Part shown: one piece after another, positions 23,839-30,693 of the stretch
How the letters are laid out: the number at the start of each line of letters is the position of its first letter
How positions within the stretch are numbered: the stretch's first letter is position 1
NCBI GenBank assembly: GCA_050305635.1
Contig: JBNLFS010000013.1
Location: 1 to 30,693 of the forward strand
DNA: 30,693 bases
Direction of reading: 5' to 3'
DNA from: Thiodiazotropha sp050305635
GTDB taxonomy: Bacteria; Pseudomonadota; Gammaproteobacteria; Chromatiales; Chromatiaceae
Translations under genes and position numbers: made by a program
Notes under the pieces: generated by a model
Databases searched by the model: none
Seen by the model: the letters and a program-made list of their open reading frames with translations, nothing else
What the model was told of the DNA's origin: nothing

Positions 23839-25392
23839 ATGATCGGCTGGCGACCGCTGCTGCTGTGGGGCGCCCTGATACTCCTGAGCGCCTGCCAAGA
23901 ACCTCAGGATCGGCCGATTCGCATGGCCCTCTCGACCGTTCCCCTCAACCTGGATCCCCGCTTCGCCACGGATGCCACCTCAGAACGGATCAACCGGCTG
24001 CTCTACCAGCGCCTGGTGGAGTTCGATGATCACAGTATGCCGGTCCCGGGCATCGCGACCTGGGAACGGGTGACCCCGATACGCTACCGTTTCCAACTGA
24101 CTTCGAAGCGATCCAGCTTCCCCGACGGCCACTGGCTCGATGCCTGGGACGTGGTGGAGACCTATCGCCAGGTGCTGGATACGAACAGCGGATCGCCGAA
24201 ACGGGCGGCCCTCAGCCTGATATCCGCAGTCGATGCTGTGGATGAACAGACGGTCGAATTCACACTCAACCGAGAGGATCCCCTGTTTCCCGCCTACCTG
24301 ACCCTCGACATCCTGCCCGCGGATCTGATCCGTGCGCAACACGATTTCTCCTCACAACCGGTGGGCAGTGGCGCCTTTCAGTTCACCGCTTGGCCGGAGC
24401 CGGGGAGGATCCAGATGCAGCGCCGTCGGGATGGCCGGCGTTTCGAGATGCTGGCGGTGAAGAACCCCACCGTCCGGGTGTTGAAGCTGTTGCGCGGGGA
24501 GGTCGATCTGCTGCAGAGCGACCTGTCACCGGAGTTGACTGCCTACCTGCGCAGCCGGGATGAGGTTGTCGTCACCCAGCGTCCCGGCAGCAACTACAAC
24601 TACCTGGGGGTCAACTACGCGGATCCGGCCACCGCCAATCCCCAGGTGCGCCGTGCCATCGCACACGCCATCGACCGGGGGGCAATCATCCAGGGTGTGA
24701 TGCGCGGTTCCGCGCGACCGGCAGAGTCCCTGTTTCCGGCCGAACATTGGGCCGGCATCGCACTGGCCGGGTACGCCTATGATCCGAACAAAGCTCGGAC
24801 ACTGTTGGCGGAGCAGGGTTATACTCCGGACCATCCGTTGAGGCTCACTTACAAGACCTCCAGTGATCCGTTCCGGGTGCGTCTCGCCACCATCATCCAG
24901 AGCCAGCTCCGGGATGTGGGTATCGATGTACAGGTACGCAGCTATGACTGGGGCACCTTTTTCGGAGACATCAAACAGGGCAATTTTCAACTTTACAGTC
25001 TCACCTGGGTGGGTCTGCGCACTCCGGACATCTATCGCGAAATCTTTGCCACTCACGCGGTGCCGCCGAACGGCGCCAACCGGGGTCGTTACAGCAACCC
25101 CAGCGTTGATGCCTGGCTGGAGGATACCCGCAGCGGCCTGGATCTGAGCGGGCAGGCGGAGCGCTATCGGCAGATTGCCGAAGCGGTGCATCAGGATCTG
25201 CCCTACATACCCCTCTGGTACGAGGACCAGATCCTGGCCCACAGCCGGCGCGTAACCGGCTATGATCTGAGCAGCGACGGCAACTATGACGGTCTCGAAC
25301 AGGTGCGTCTGGTTGAAACCTCCCAATACAGCATGGCCGACCGCTCCGGATTGATTTCACTGCAACTTTCAGGGAGCCGCTCCGTTGAGTGA
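23839..25392 (+). CDS. Peptide ABC transporter substrate-binding lipoprotein (DppA/OppA family)
   Basis: This 517-residue protein is a family 5 solute-binding protein. The signal sequence ends in the lipobox LSAC with C19 as lipidated residue, so it is membrane-anchored in the periplasm. Typical family segments: LNLDPRFATDATSERINRLL, AWDVVETYRQVLD, NYLGVNYADP, VRRAIAHAIDRGAII, and the late LYSLTWVGLRTPDIY and LPYIPLWYEDQI. It starts 4 bases after the CYTH stop. The following YkuD gene and two permease genes overlap in series, so it forms the first gene of a transporter unit. The ATPases are not present. Ligand is unknown; peptides, including murein peptides, are the likely class. Confidence 0.92.
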   Translation: MIGWRPLLLWGALILLSACQEPQDRPIRMALSTVPLNLDPRFATDATSERINRLLYQRLVEFDDHSMPVPGIATWERVTPIRYRFQLTSKRSSFPDGHWLDAWDVVETYRQVLDTNSGSPKRAALSLISAVDAVDEQTVEFTLNREDPLFPAYLTLDILPADLIRAQHDFSSQPVGSGAFQFTAWPEPGRIQMQRRRDGRRFEMLAVKNPTVRVLKLLRGEVDLLQSDLSPELTAYLRSRDEVVVTQRPGSNYNYLGVNYADPATANPQVRRAIAHAIDRGAIIQGVMRGSARPAESLFPAEHWAGIALAGYAYDPNKARTLLAEQGYTPDHPLRLTYKTSSDPFRVRLATIIQSQLRDVGIDVQVRSYDWGTFFGDIKQGNFQLYSLTWVGLRTPDIYREIFATHAVPPNGANRGRYSNPSVDAWLEDTRSGLDLSGQAERYRQIAEAVHQDLPYIPLWYEDQILAHSRRVTGYDLSSDGNYDGLEQVRLVETSQYSMADRSGLISLQLSGSRSVE

Positions 25393-25900
25393 ATATCCTG
25401 CCACACGAAGCGGACGGGGACACCGGCAACTCCGCATCGACCTTACGACTCAGGCCCTGGTGGGTCTGCAGGACGGTGAGGAGGTCCTGCGTTTTGCGGT
25501 GTCCACAGCGAAAAACGGGGCCGGTGAGGCCAACGGCAGCGGCTGCACGCCCCGGGGGCGTCACCGCATCCGCCTGAAGATCGGCGCGGACTGCCCGCTC
25601 AACACCGTGTTCGTCGGGCGCCGGCCCAGTGGCGAAATCTACAGCCCCGCACTCGCCCGGCAGGCGCCAGAGCGGGACTGGATCCTCACCCGAATCCTCT
25701 GGCTCACCGGCACCCAACCGGGTTACAACCGGGGAGGTGCGGTGGACACCCTGCGGCGCTACATCTACATCCACGGGACCCCGGACAGCGAGCCCATGGG
25801 GGTGGCCGCTTCCCACGGCTGTATCCGCATGCGCAACCGGGACCTGATACGGCTCTTCGACTGGGTCGAGCCGGGAACCCCCGTGGAGATTGTTGGCTGA
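25385..25900 (+). CDS. YkuD-domain L,D-transpeptidase/L,D-carboxypeptidase, no signal peptide
   Basis: The 171-residue protein consists of one YkuD domain with the catalytic histidine and cysteine: H130 in YIHGTPD and H144-G145-C146-I-R in SHGCIR. It has no signal peptide or membrane segment, so it is probably cytoplasmic. Most YkuD enzymes are exported cross-linkers, but signal-less members such as ElsL of Acinetobacter and LdcV of Vibrio act as cytoplasmic L,D-carboxypeptidases in peptidoglycan recycling. TTG at 25385 is the likely start, with AGGGA 9 bases upstream inside the preceding gene. It overlaps the binding-protein gene by 8 bases and the permease gene by one base, tying it to a peptide transporter. 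Recycling of imported murein peptides is inferred. Confidence 0.88.
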   Translation: MSEYPATRSGRGHRQLRIDLTTQALVGLQDGEEVLRFAVSTAKNGAGEANGSGCTPRGRHRIRLKIGADCPLNTVFVGRRPSGEIYSPALARQAPERDWILTRILWLTGTQPGYNRGGAVDTLRRYIYIHGTPDSEPMGVAASHGCIRMRNRDLIRLFDWVEPGTPVEIVG

Positions 25901-26823
25901 TGGGCCATTTCCTGCTCTCGCGTCTGGCGAGTGCCCTGTTGGCCACCCTGGGGGTGGTGCTGCTGGTGTTTTTCCTGATCCACCTGGTGCCCGGCGATCC
26001 GGTGGATGTGATGCTGGGTGAATCCGCCCGCCCCGCCGATCGTGCGGCCCTGCGCGCCAGCCTGGGTCTGGACCGATCGATACCGCAACAGCTGAGCGGA
26101 TACTTCTCGGGTCTGCTCCGGCTCGACCTGGGGCAGTCCCTGCACAGCCGGCAACCGGTCAGCCAACTGCTGGCGCAACGCATTCCCGCAACGCTAGCGT
26201 TGGCCCTGGCGGCATTGGTACTGGCTCTGCTGCTGGCGCTGCCCTTGGGGATACTCGCGGCGCTGAAGCGGGGGCAGGCATGGGATTGGGGGGCGATGGG
26301 GTTCTCCATGCTGGGTGCGGCCATTCCCAATTTCTGGTTGGGCCCACTGCTGATCATGCTGTTTTCTCTATGGCTGGGTTGGACTCCGGTGAGCGGTCGC
26401 GAGGGGGTGTCGAGCCTGATCCTGCCGGCCTTGACGCTGGGAACCTCCCTGGCGGCGATTCTGGCGCGGATGGTGCGCAGCAGTCTCCTGGAGGTGCTCG
26501 GGGAGGATTTCGTGCGTACTGCGCGGGCCAAAGGTCTCAGCGAATGGCAGGTGGTCTGGCATCACGCCATGCGCAATGCCTGGCTTCCGGTGCTGACCCT
26601 GGTCGGATTGCAGCTGGGTGCATTGCTGGGCGGCGCCGTGGTGACCGAAGTGGTGTTCGACTGGCCGGGGATCGGTTCCCTGCTGATCGATGCCATCCAG
26701 CAACGGGACTATCCGGTGGTGCAGGGCTGTGTGCTGCTGATCAGCCTGACCTACGTGAGCGTGAATACCCTCACGGACCTGACCTATGCCTGGGTCGATC
26801 CCCGGATTCGTCTCGATGGGTGA
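25900..26823 (+). CDS. Peptide ABC transporter permease, DppB/OppB type
   Basis: The 307-residue inner-membrane protein shows the family start (RLASALLATLGVVLLVFFLIHLVPGDPV), a periplasmic segment, and five further membrane helices. The EAA-like loop that contacts the ATPase is at about 205-225 (DFVRTARAKGLSEWQVVWHHAMRN region, with key residues A-R-A-K-G-L). The C-terminal DWPGIGSLLIDAIQQRDYP segment is typical. The ATG shares one base with the YkuD stop (TGATG), so translation is coupled. It pairs with the OppC-type permease downstream. Confidence 0.94.
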   Translation: MGHFLLSRLASALLATLGVVLLVFFLIHLVPGDPVDVMLGESARPADRAALRASLGLDRSIPQQLSGYFSGLLRLDLGQSLHSRQPVSQLLAQRIPATLALALAALVLALLLALPLGILAALKRGQAWDWGAMGFSMLGAAIPNFWLGPLLIMLFSLWLGWTPVSGREGVSSLILPALTLGTSLAAILARMVRSSLLEVLGEDFVRTARAKGLSEWQVVWHHAMRNAWLPVLTLVGLQLGALLGGAVVTEVVFDWPGIGSLLIDAIQQRDYPVVQGCVLLISLTYVSVNTLTDLTYAWVDPRIRLDG

Positions 26824-27691
26824 GTCCGCGCGGCGTTGGCTGCCCCTGTTGCCGATACTGCTGTGGGCCCTGGCGGCGCTGAGTGCGGATCTGGCCGGCG
26901 AAGCGGCCAGTCGGATCCAGCTGCAGAGGATTCTCGAACCACCTGGTGGGGTGTCGCTGCTGGGTTTCGATGATCTGGGCCGTTCCATGCTTTATCGGCT
27001 CTGGTCCGGGGCCCAGATCTCCTTCCTGGTGGCCCTCGGAGTGGTCTCCCTGTCCCTGCTGCTGGGGACTCTGGTGGGGTTGGTCGCGGGCTACCGGGGG
27101 GGCTGGCTGGATCTGCTGTTGATGCGCATTGTCGATGTGTTTCTAGCGTTTCCCGGGATCCTCCTGGCGATCGCCCTCGCGGGGGTGATGGGGCCGGGCA
27201 TCGACAACCTGATCATCGCCCTGTCCGCGGTGGGGTGGGTGGGCTATGCCCGCCTGGCCCGGGGTCAGGTGCTGTCGCTCAAGCAGCGCGAACATGTGAC
27301 CGCCGCGCGTGCCCTGGGCACCCCGGGTTGGCGGATCCTGGGATGGCACATCCTGCCTTTGCTGGGGGCGCCCTTGATCGTCGAAGCCACATTCGGCCTG
27401 GCGGGCACCGTGATCGCCGAGGCGGGGCTCTCCTACCTGGGGTTGGGGGTTCAGCCGCCACAGGCCTCCTGGGGCAGCATGATCCGGGACGGGGCGGGTT
27501 ATATGCTGATGGCCCCCCACATGGTGCTCGCACCGGGTGTGGCAATCATGCTGGTGGTGCTGTCACTCAACCTGATCGGTGACCGGCTGCGTGATTGGCT
27601 GGATCACCGGATGCTCAGGAGATCGTTTCCGGCGAGGGAAAGTACCGTGACCTTCAGGCGATCACTGGACAAAAAAGGTGGTGAAGAATAG
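26816..27691 (+). CDS. Peptide ABC transporter permease, DppC/OppC type
   Basis: This 291-residue partner permease has six predicted helices, the FDDLGRSMLYRLWSGAQIS region (DxxGRSxxxR...GAR-like), the EAA loop ALGTPGWRILGWHILP and the GLSYLGLGVQPPQASWG segment characteristic of DppC/OppC. The ATG at 26816 overlaps the end of the DppB-type gene by 8 bases; the frame is open 30 bases further upstream without support. The N-terminal cytoplasmic part is short. No ATPase genes follow: the next gene is on the other strand and its 3' end overlaps this one by 30 bases, so the ATPases must come from another locus. Confidence 0.93.
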   Translation: MGESARRWLPLLPILLWALAALSADLAGEAASRIQLQRILEPPGGVSLLGFDDLGRSMLYRLWSGAQISFLVALGVVSLSLLLGTLVGLVAGYRGGWLDLLLMRIVDVFLAFPGILLAIALAGVMGPGIDNLIIALSAVGWVGYARLARGQVLSLKQREHVTAARALGTPGWRILGWHILPLLGAPLIVEATFGLAGTVIAEAGLSYLGLGVQPPQASWGSMIRDGAGYMLMAPHMVLAPGVAIMLVVLSLNLIGDRLRDWLDHRMLRRSFPARESTVTFRRSLDKKGGEE

Positions 27692-28069
27692 TCCCTCGAC
27701 CGCATTTTTGTGTTCCAGTGACTGCAACAGTTTGTCGATTTCCGCGAGGGCCCGCTTACGCAGCGCCTCTTTTCCCTCGCTGGTTTTCAGTTCGGCTCCG
27801 TTCTGTTCGGACAGCAGCAATAACAGCGTGTGACGAATCGCGGGACTGTGCTGATTCAGGATCGCCAGGAAGGACTCATCCCGGGTCATCAGCTGAATGT
27901 CGCAGCGGATGTATTTGCCGCCACTGGCGAGATTGGCCACCAGGGATGGTTTGATCTGGTAGTAACTGATGACCTTGGGTTGCTCTTCCTCATCCGCGGA
28001 CCAGAGGGGCTGGGTCGACAGCAGAAGCAGGCAGGCGAGCAGGGATCTGGAGAATTTTGCAATGGGCAT
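27662..28069 (-). CDS. Secreted FliL-domain protein
   Basis: The 135-residue protein has a signal peptide (about 1-24, ending LWS|AD) and a FliL-type domain: SYYQIKPSLVANL, YIRCDIQLM, SPAIRHTLLLLLSEQ, SEGKEALRKRALAEI and the closing FFTTFFVQ. FliL is normally a membrane-anchored protein near the flagellar stator, but here the anchor looks like a cleavable signal peptide and no flagellar gene is near. Orphan FliL-like proteins of this kind are known in gammaproteobacteria without assigned function. Its 3' end overlaps the convergent permease gene by 30 bases. No clear ribosome site precedes the start. Confidence 0.8.
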   Translation of the reverse strand: MPIAKFSRSLLACLLLLSTQPLWSADEEEQPKVISYYQIKPSLVANLASGGKYIRCDIQLMTRDESFLAILNQHSPAIRHTLLLLLSEQNGAELKTSEGKEALRKRALAEIDKLLQSLEHKNAVEGLFFTTFFVQ

Positions 28070-28371
28070 GGTTGTGAATTCTGGTGACTGACTTAGGATC
28101 TCGGACCTATCAGGTTTACGGCATTTTATCCCATCTCTTGACCCGTATCTTCAGTTGCCAACGCATCGATCCGTTAACCCTCTCATGACCTATTGGGATG
28201 CCGCCTGTCCTGCTGCGGCGAGGTGATCCTTGCAGTCACTAAGCAATTGAATTACAAAAGACCGCTCATCCACCTACGAACAGGACCCGTAACCATGCGC
28301 CAAACATTGCCCGATCCCTATCGCGGCAGAGACATTCCCGGGGTCGTGCATCGGCCCAGGAGAGCGGGTCG
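28070..28371. other. Divergent intergenic region between fliL-like gene and nagZ
   Basis: The region carries the promoters of two divergent genes. On the + strand TTGCAG (28230-28235), 17 bases, TACAAA (28253-28258) is a plausible sigma-70 promoter; the resulting leader would include the small ORF at 28295. No other gene is apparent. On the - strand I see no clear promoter. Confidence 0.4.
28230..28258 (+). promoter_or_regulatory. Candidate sigma-70 promoter for nagZ
   Basis: TTGCAG and TACAAA are separated by 17 bases; each matches four of six consensus positions. A start near 28265 would give a leader of about 107 bases before nagZ. Confidence 0.35.
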
Positions 28372-28375
28372 ATGA
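28295..28375 (+). CDS. Possible 26-codon leader ORF coupled to nagZ
   Basis: An ATG at 28295 with AGGA 9 bases upstream opens a 26-codon frame rich in arginine and proline. Its TGA overlaps the nagZ ATG as ATGA (28372-28375). The spacing and overlap are what a translationally coupled leader peptide would show. The encoded peptide matches no family I know. nagZ has its own good ribosome site, so the overlap could be chance. Confidence 0.3.
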   Translation: MRQTLPDPYRGRDIPGVVHRPRRAGR

Positions 28376-29421
28376 GTCTGGGACCTGTCATGCTTGATCT
28401 GGAAGGCACTTGTCTTTCCGATGATGAACGCTCGCTACTGAACCATCCCGCCGTGGGGGGGGTGATCCTGTTTACTCGCAACTACCAATCGATGGCGCAA
28501 CTGCGGCAGCTGTGCGAAGCGATTCATGCGGCGCGAAGTCCCCACCTGTTGATTGCCGTGGACCATGAGGGCGGTCGCGTGCAGCGTTTCCGGGACGAGT
28601 TCACCCCGTTGCCGCCTGCGGCCTGGTATGGCGAGCAGTATGAGAAACAGGCGGAAAAGGGGCTCCGGCTGGCCGAGCAGGGGGGATGGCTGATGGCCAT
28701 GGAATTACGCAGCTGTGGCGTCGATTTCAGTTTTGCGCCGGTTCTGGACCTTGGTCATGGCGTCAGCGAAGTGATCGGCGACCGGGCTTTTTCCAGACGT
28801 CCCGATGTGGTATCGCGCCTGGCAAAGGCCTGGATGCACGGTTGTCACTCCGCCGGGATGGCGGTGGTCGGCAAGCATTTCCCCGGTCACGGCGGCGTTG
28901 TGGAGGATTCGCATCTGGCGCTGCCGGTGGATCAACGGCGCTTCGAGGATCTCGAACTGGATGACCTCAGGCCCTTCGAAAACATGATTCGATCCGGCAT
29001 GGAGGCGATCATGCCCGCGCACGTGATCTATGAGGGGGTCGATTCGAACCTGGCGGGCTTTTCCCCGTTCTGGTTGAAAACCGTGTTACGCAAGCAGCTG
29101 GATTTCCAGGGCGTGATCTTCAGCGATGATCTGAATATGGCCGCAGCCCAGGAAGCCGGTGACTACGGTGACCGGGCGATGGCCGCACTCGATGCCGGTT
29201 GTGATATGGTGTTGATCTGCAACAATCGACCGGCTGCACGCCAGGTGCTGGACCGGCTCAAGGATCATGATGATCCGGCCGCGCATGTACGGCTGGTGCG
29301 GATGCATGGCCGAAAGCCTGTCACCCGGCAGCAGATGCATCTCGACCCGCGCTGGAAACAGGCGGTCGAGCAACTCACCCCCGCAGAAAGTGTCGCGAGT
29401 CTGGATCTTCCCCTGGATTGA
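28372..29421 (+). CDS. nagZ: Beta-N-acetylhexosaminidase NagZ
   Basis: The 349-residue cytoplasmic glycoside hydrolase family 3 enzyme removes N-acetylglucosamine from anhydro-muropeptides during peptidoglycan recycling. Family segments: GVILFTRNYQS, LIAVDHEGGRVQRF, and the loop KHFPGHGGVVEDSH (168-181), whose histidine H173 (or H181) takes part in acid/base catalysis. The nucleophile is D252 in IFSDDLNM. AGGAGA lies 8 bases before the ATG. The next gene, a purine phosphoribosyltransferase, starts 47 bases after the stop. In organisms with inducible AmpC, NagZ products control beta-lactamase, but no ampR/ampC is seen. Confidence 0.96.
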   Translation: MSLGPVMLDLEGTCLSDDERSLLNHPAVGGVILFTRNYQSMAQLRQLCEAIHAARSPHLLIAVDHEGGRVQRFRDEFTPLPPAAWYGEQYEKQAEKGLRLAEQGGWLMAMELRSCGVDFSFAPVLDLGHGVSEVIGDRAFSRRPDVVSRLAKAWMHGCHSAGMAVVGKHFPGHGGVVEDSHLALPVDQRRFEDLELDDLRPFENMIRSGMEAIMPAHVIYEGVDSNLAGFSPFWLKTVLRKQLDFQGVIFSDDLNMAAAQEAGDYGDRAMAALDAGCDMVLICNNRPAARQVLDRLKDHDDPAAHVRLVRMHGRKPVTRQQMHLDPRWKQAVEQLTPAESVASLDLPLD

Positions 29422-29468
29422 ACCTCGCAACTGCATCCACCCAGCGAACAGGAGTTGAAACAGACCCT

Positions 29469-30041
29469 ATGGCCATCACACCGCAACAAGCCTCCGAGGT
29501 GCTGGCGACAGCCGATATGCTCTATTCCCAGGCCGATGTGGAGCGTGCCTTTGATCGCATGGCACTGGAAATCACCGGCAGACTCTCATCCAGGAATCCT
29601 CTGGTCCTGTGCGTTCTGAACGGCGCCTTGATACCTTCGGGGCATCTGCTGACCCGGCTGCATTTTCCATTGCGCCAGGACTATGTTCATGCAACTCGCT
29701 ATCGAGGCGATACCACAGGCGCTGAACTGGAATGGATCGGACGGCCGAGCAGTTCCCTGCAGGGCGAAACCGTACTGGTCATCGACGATATCCTCGATCA
29801 GGGCATCACCCTGGAGGCGATCGTCAAAGCCTGTCGCGAAGCCGGCGCCCGGGAGGTTTTTTCCGCGGTGATGGTGGAAAAGCGGCATGATCGAAGTAAC
29901 GGGTTTCGTGCGGATTTCGTCGGTCTCGAGGTTGAAGACCGGTATGTGTTCGGCTTTGGAATGGACTACATGGCGTACCATCGAAACCTTCCGGCCATCT
30001 ATGCGGTGGGTCATCGGCCATTAGAGTCTGCTGATAATTAG
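29469..30041 (+). CDS. hpt: Hypoxanthine-guanine phosphoribosyltransferase family protein
   Basis: The 190-residue purine salvage enzyme transfers phosphoribose from PRPP to hypoxanthine or guanine. The PRPP-binding motif is VLVIDDILDQGIT (102-114). The flanking LCVLNGALIPSGHLL and RYRGDTTG segments and the late DRYVFGFGMDY also fit HPRT. The ATG at 29469 is chosen; AGGAG at 29450-29454 is 14 bases upstream, which is long. A TTG at 29418 overlapping the nagZ stop is in frame, but its additional residues have no family support. It follows nagZ, an association common in gammaproteobacteria. Confidence 0.87.
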   Translation: MAITPQQASEVLATADMLYSQADVERAFDRMALEITGRLSSRNPLVLCVLNGALIPSGHLLTRLHFPLRQDYVHATRYRGDTTGAELEWIGRPSSSLQGETVLVIDDILDQGITLEAIVKACREAGAREVFSAVMVEKRHDRSNGFRADFVGLEVEDRYVFGFGMDYMAYHRNLPAIYAVGHRPLESADN

Positions 30042-30072
30042 TAATAACCCTAATGATGATGGCTTCGCCACT

Positions 30073-30165
30073 AGGGATATCCCTGCGTAATTTCCGAGAA
30101 AAAGCGTAGAAATATTAAGCGTCTATTGCCATTTACAGGCAAATGGGTCAAGCTTGATGTCAAGC
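30073..30165. promoter_or_regulatory. Cluster of palindromes upstream of the hemerythrin-like gene
   Basis: Three perfect inverted repeats lie here: AGGGATATCCCT (30073-30084), CCATTT-6-AAATGG (30129-30146) and GCTTGA-TG-TCAAGC (30152-30165). They could be operator sites or leader structures for the gene starting at 30268. None matches a regulator consensus well enough to name. Confidence 0.35.
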
Positions 30166-30267
30166 AAGAATCAACCCGGCGAAGATCGGGCTACGTTGCT
30201 GCATACACCAATAATCTTGCTTCCAATCAGCAGTACGGAACAGGACCATCTTGAAGGAGGGTAGAGA

Positions 30268-30693
30268 GTGAGTACATTGGAAAGTCTGCGAGGTAGCCAT
30301 ACCGACATGCAGGAAATCATCAGTGACCTCAGAGCCATGATGACCCGGGAGCAGTTGAGCATTCGCCCTACTGCAATGACCGCACACAAACTGATTTGTG
30401 ATCTGGCGGATAAGATGAAGGAGCACATGATCGAGCAGGATCGAGGTATCTACCCCGACCTCCTGACTCATCAGGATCCTAAACTCAAATCGATGGCCTG
30501 GGGATTTCTCAACGGCCAGAAACCCATGCGCAAACAGTTCGAACAATATCACAACAAATGGCTCAAGAACTGCGATTTCAATTTCAGCGAGGATTTCATT
30601 GCGGACACCTTTGAAATCTTTGACATGATCGAAGATCGCATTCAGCGCGAAGAGACAATCCTGATACCTACATTGGAGAAATCCGGGGTCTTC
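30268..30693 (+). CDS. Hemerythrin-like (HHE domain) protein, 3' end beyond window
   Basis: A GTG at 30268, seven bases after a perfect AAGGAGG, opens a frame that runs off the window after 142 codons. The product is helical and rich in histidine, glutamate and methionine. TAHKLICDLADKMKEHMIEQD with YPDLL, FEQYHNKWL and REETILIPTLE give the spaced His and Glu residues of a hemerythrin HHE domain, which binds a di-iron centre. Such proteins sense or store oxygen, or protect against nitric oxide and iron stress; which one applies here is not shown. The 226-base upstream region carries several palindromes. Only the extreme C-terminus is likely missing if it is a single-domain protein. Confidence 0.75.
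   Translation, partial: MSTLESLRGSHTDMQEIISDLRAMMTREQLSIRPTAMTAHKLICDLADKMKEHMIEQDRGIYPDLLTHQDPKLKSMAWGFLNGQKPMRKQFEQYHNKWLKNCDFNFSEDFIADTFEIFDMIEDRIQREETILIPTLEKSGVF

Noticed and set aside
30152..30165. FNR/DNR box
   Set aside because: The half-sites resemble TTGA/TCAA, but they are separated by two bases rather than the spacing of TTGATnnnnATCAA.

Overview
The window reads as a chromosomal segment of a gammaproteobacterium. The order rpoE-rseA-rseB-rseC-mucD, then lepA-lepB-DUF4845-rnc-era-recO-pdxJ, with nadB divergent from rpoE, matches the arrangement known from Pseudomonas and relatives. The left edge carries the end of an Isp-type [NiFe] hydrogenase operon (isp2, hynL) beside a c-type cytochrome module. 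Together these suggest a sulfur-oxidising lineage such as the Chromatiales. That placement is inference from gene content; there is no rRNA in the window.

Layout. (1) 1-2003: 3' end of isp2, complete hynL, and a strong hairpin terminator. (2) 2257-6155: a redox and signalling cluster on the + strand: cytochrome b561, an SHP-like monoheme cytochrome, a diheme cytochrome c (DHC), a small PepSY protein, an OmpR-family response regulator and a PhoQ-like histidine kinase. (3) 6251-7296: a YgfX-like membrane protein, then about 580 bp of non-coding, repeat-like DNA. (4) 7297-8916 (- strand): nadB. (5) 9144-13606: the envelope-stress operon (sigma-E, anti-sigma RseA, RseB, RseC, the periplasmic protease MucD) and a small glutaredoxin-like protein. 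(6) 13607-13831: a structured intergenic region ending in a good terminator. (7) 13832-20147: lepA, lepB, DUF4845, rnc, era, recO and pdxJ, tightly packed with several overlaps. (8) 20183-20986 (- strand): a spermidine-synthase-like methyltransferase. (9) 21133-23834: cysM, rlmD and a CYTH protein. (10) 23839-27691: an overlapping operon of a peptide-binding lipoprotein, a YkuD-domain protein without a signal peptide, and two Opp/Dpp-type permeases. (11) 27662-28069 (- strand): an orphan secreted FliL-domain protein. (12) 28295-30041: a possible 26-codon leader ORF, nagZ and an hpt-like phosphoribosyltransferase. (13) 30268-end: the 5' part of a hemerythrin-like protein.

How the parts work together. 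The hydrogenase and the b561/SHP/DHC group are both electron-transfer modules between membrane and periplasm, and the two-component system and PepSY protein probably sense the envelope for the latter. The sigma-E block responds to misfolded outer-membrane proteins. The binding protein/YkuD/permease operon, with nagZ nearby, is consistent with uptake and cytoplasmic trimming of peptidoglycan peptides. This is the most interesting hypothesis in the window, but each family is already known. I found no CRISPR array, tRNA, rRNA, transposase, phage gene or recognisable defence system, and no clearly undescribed system.
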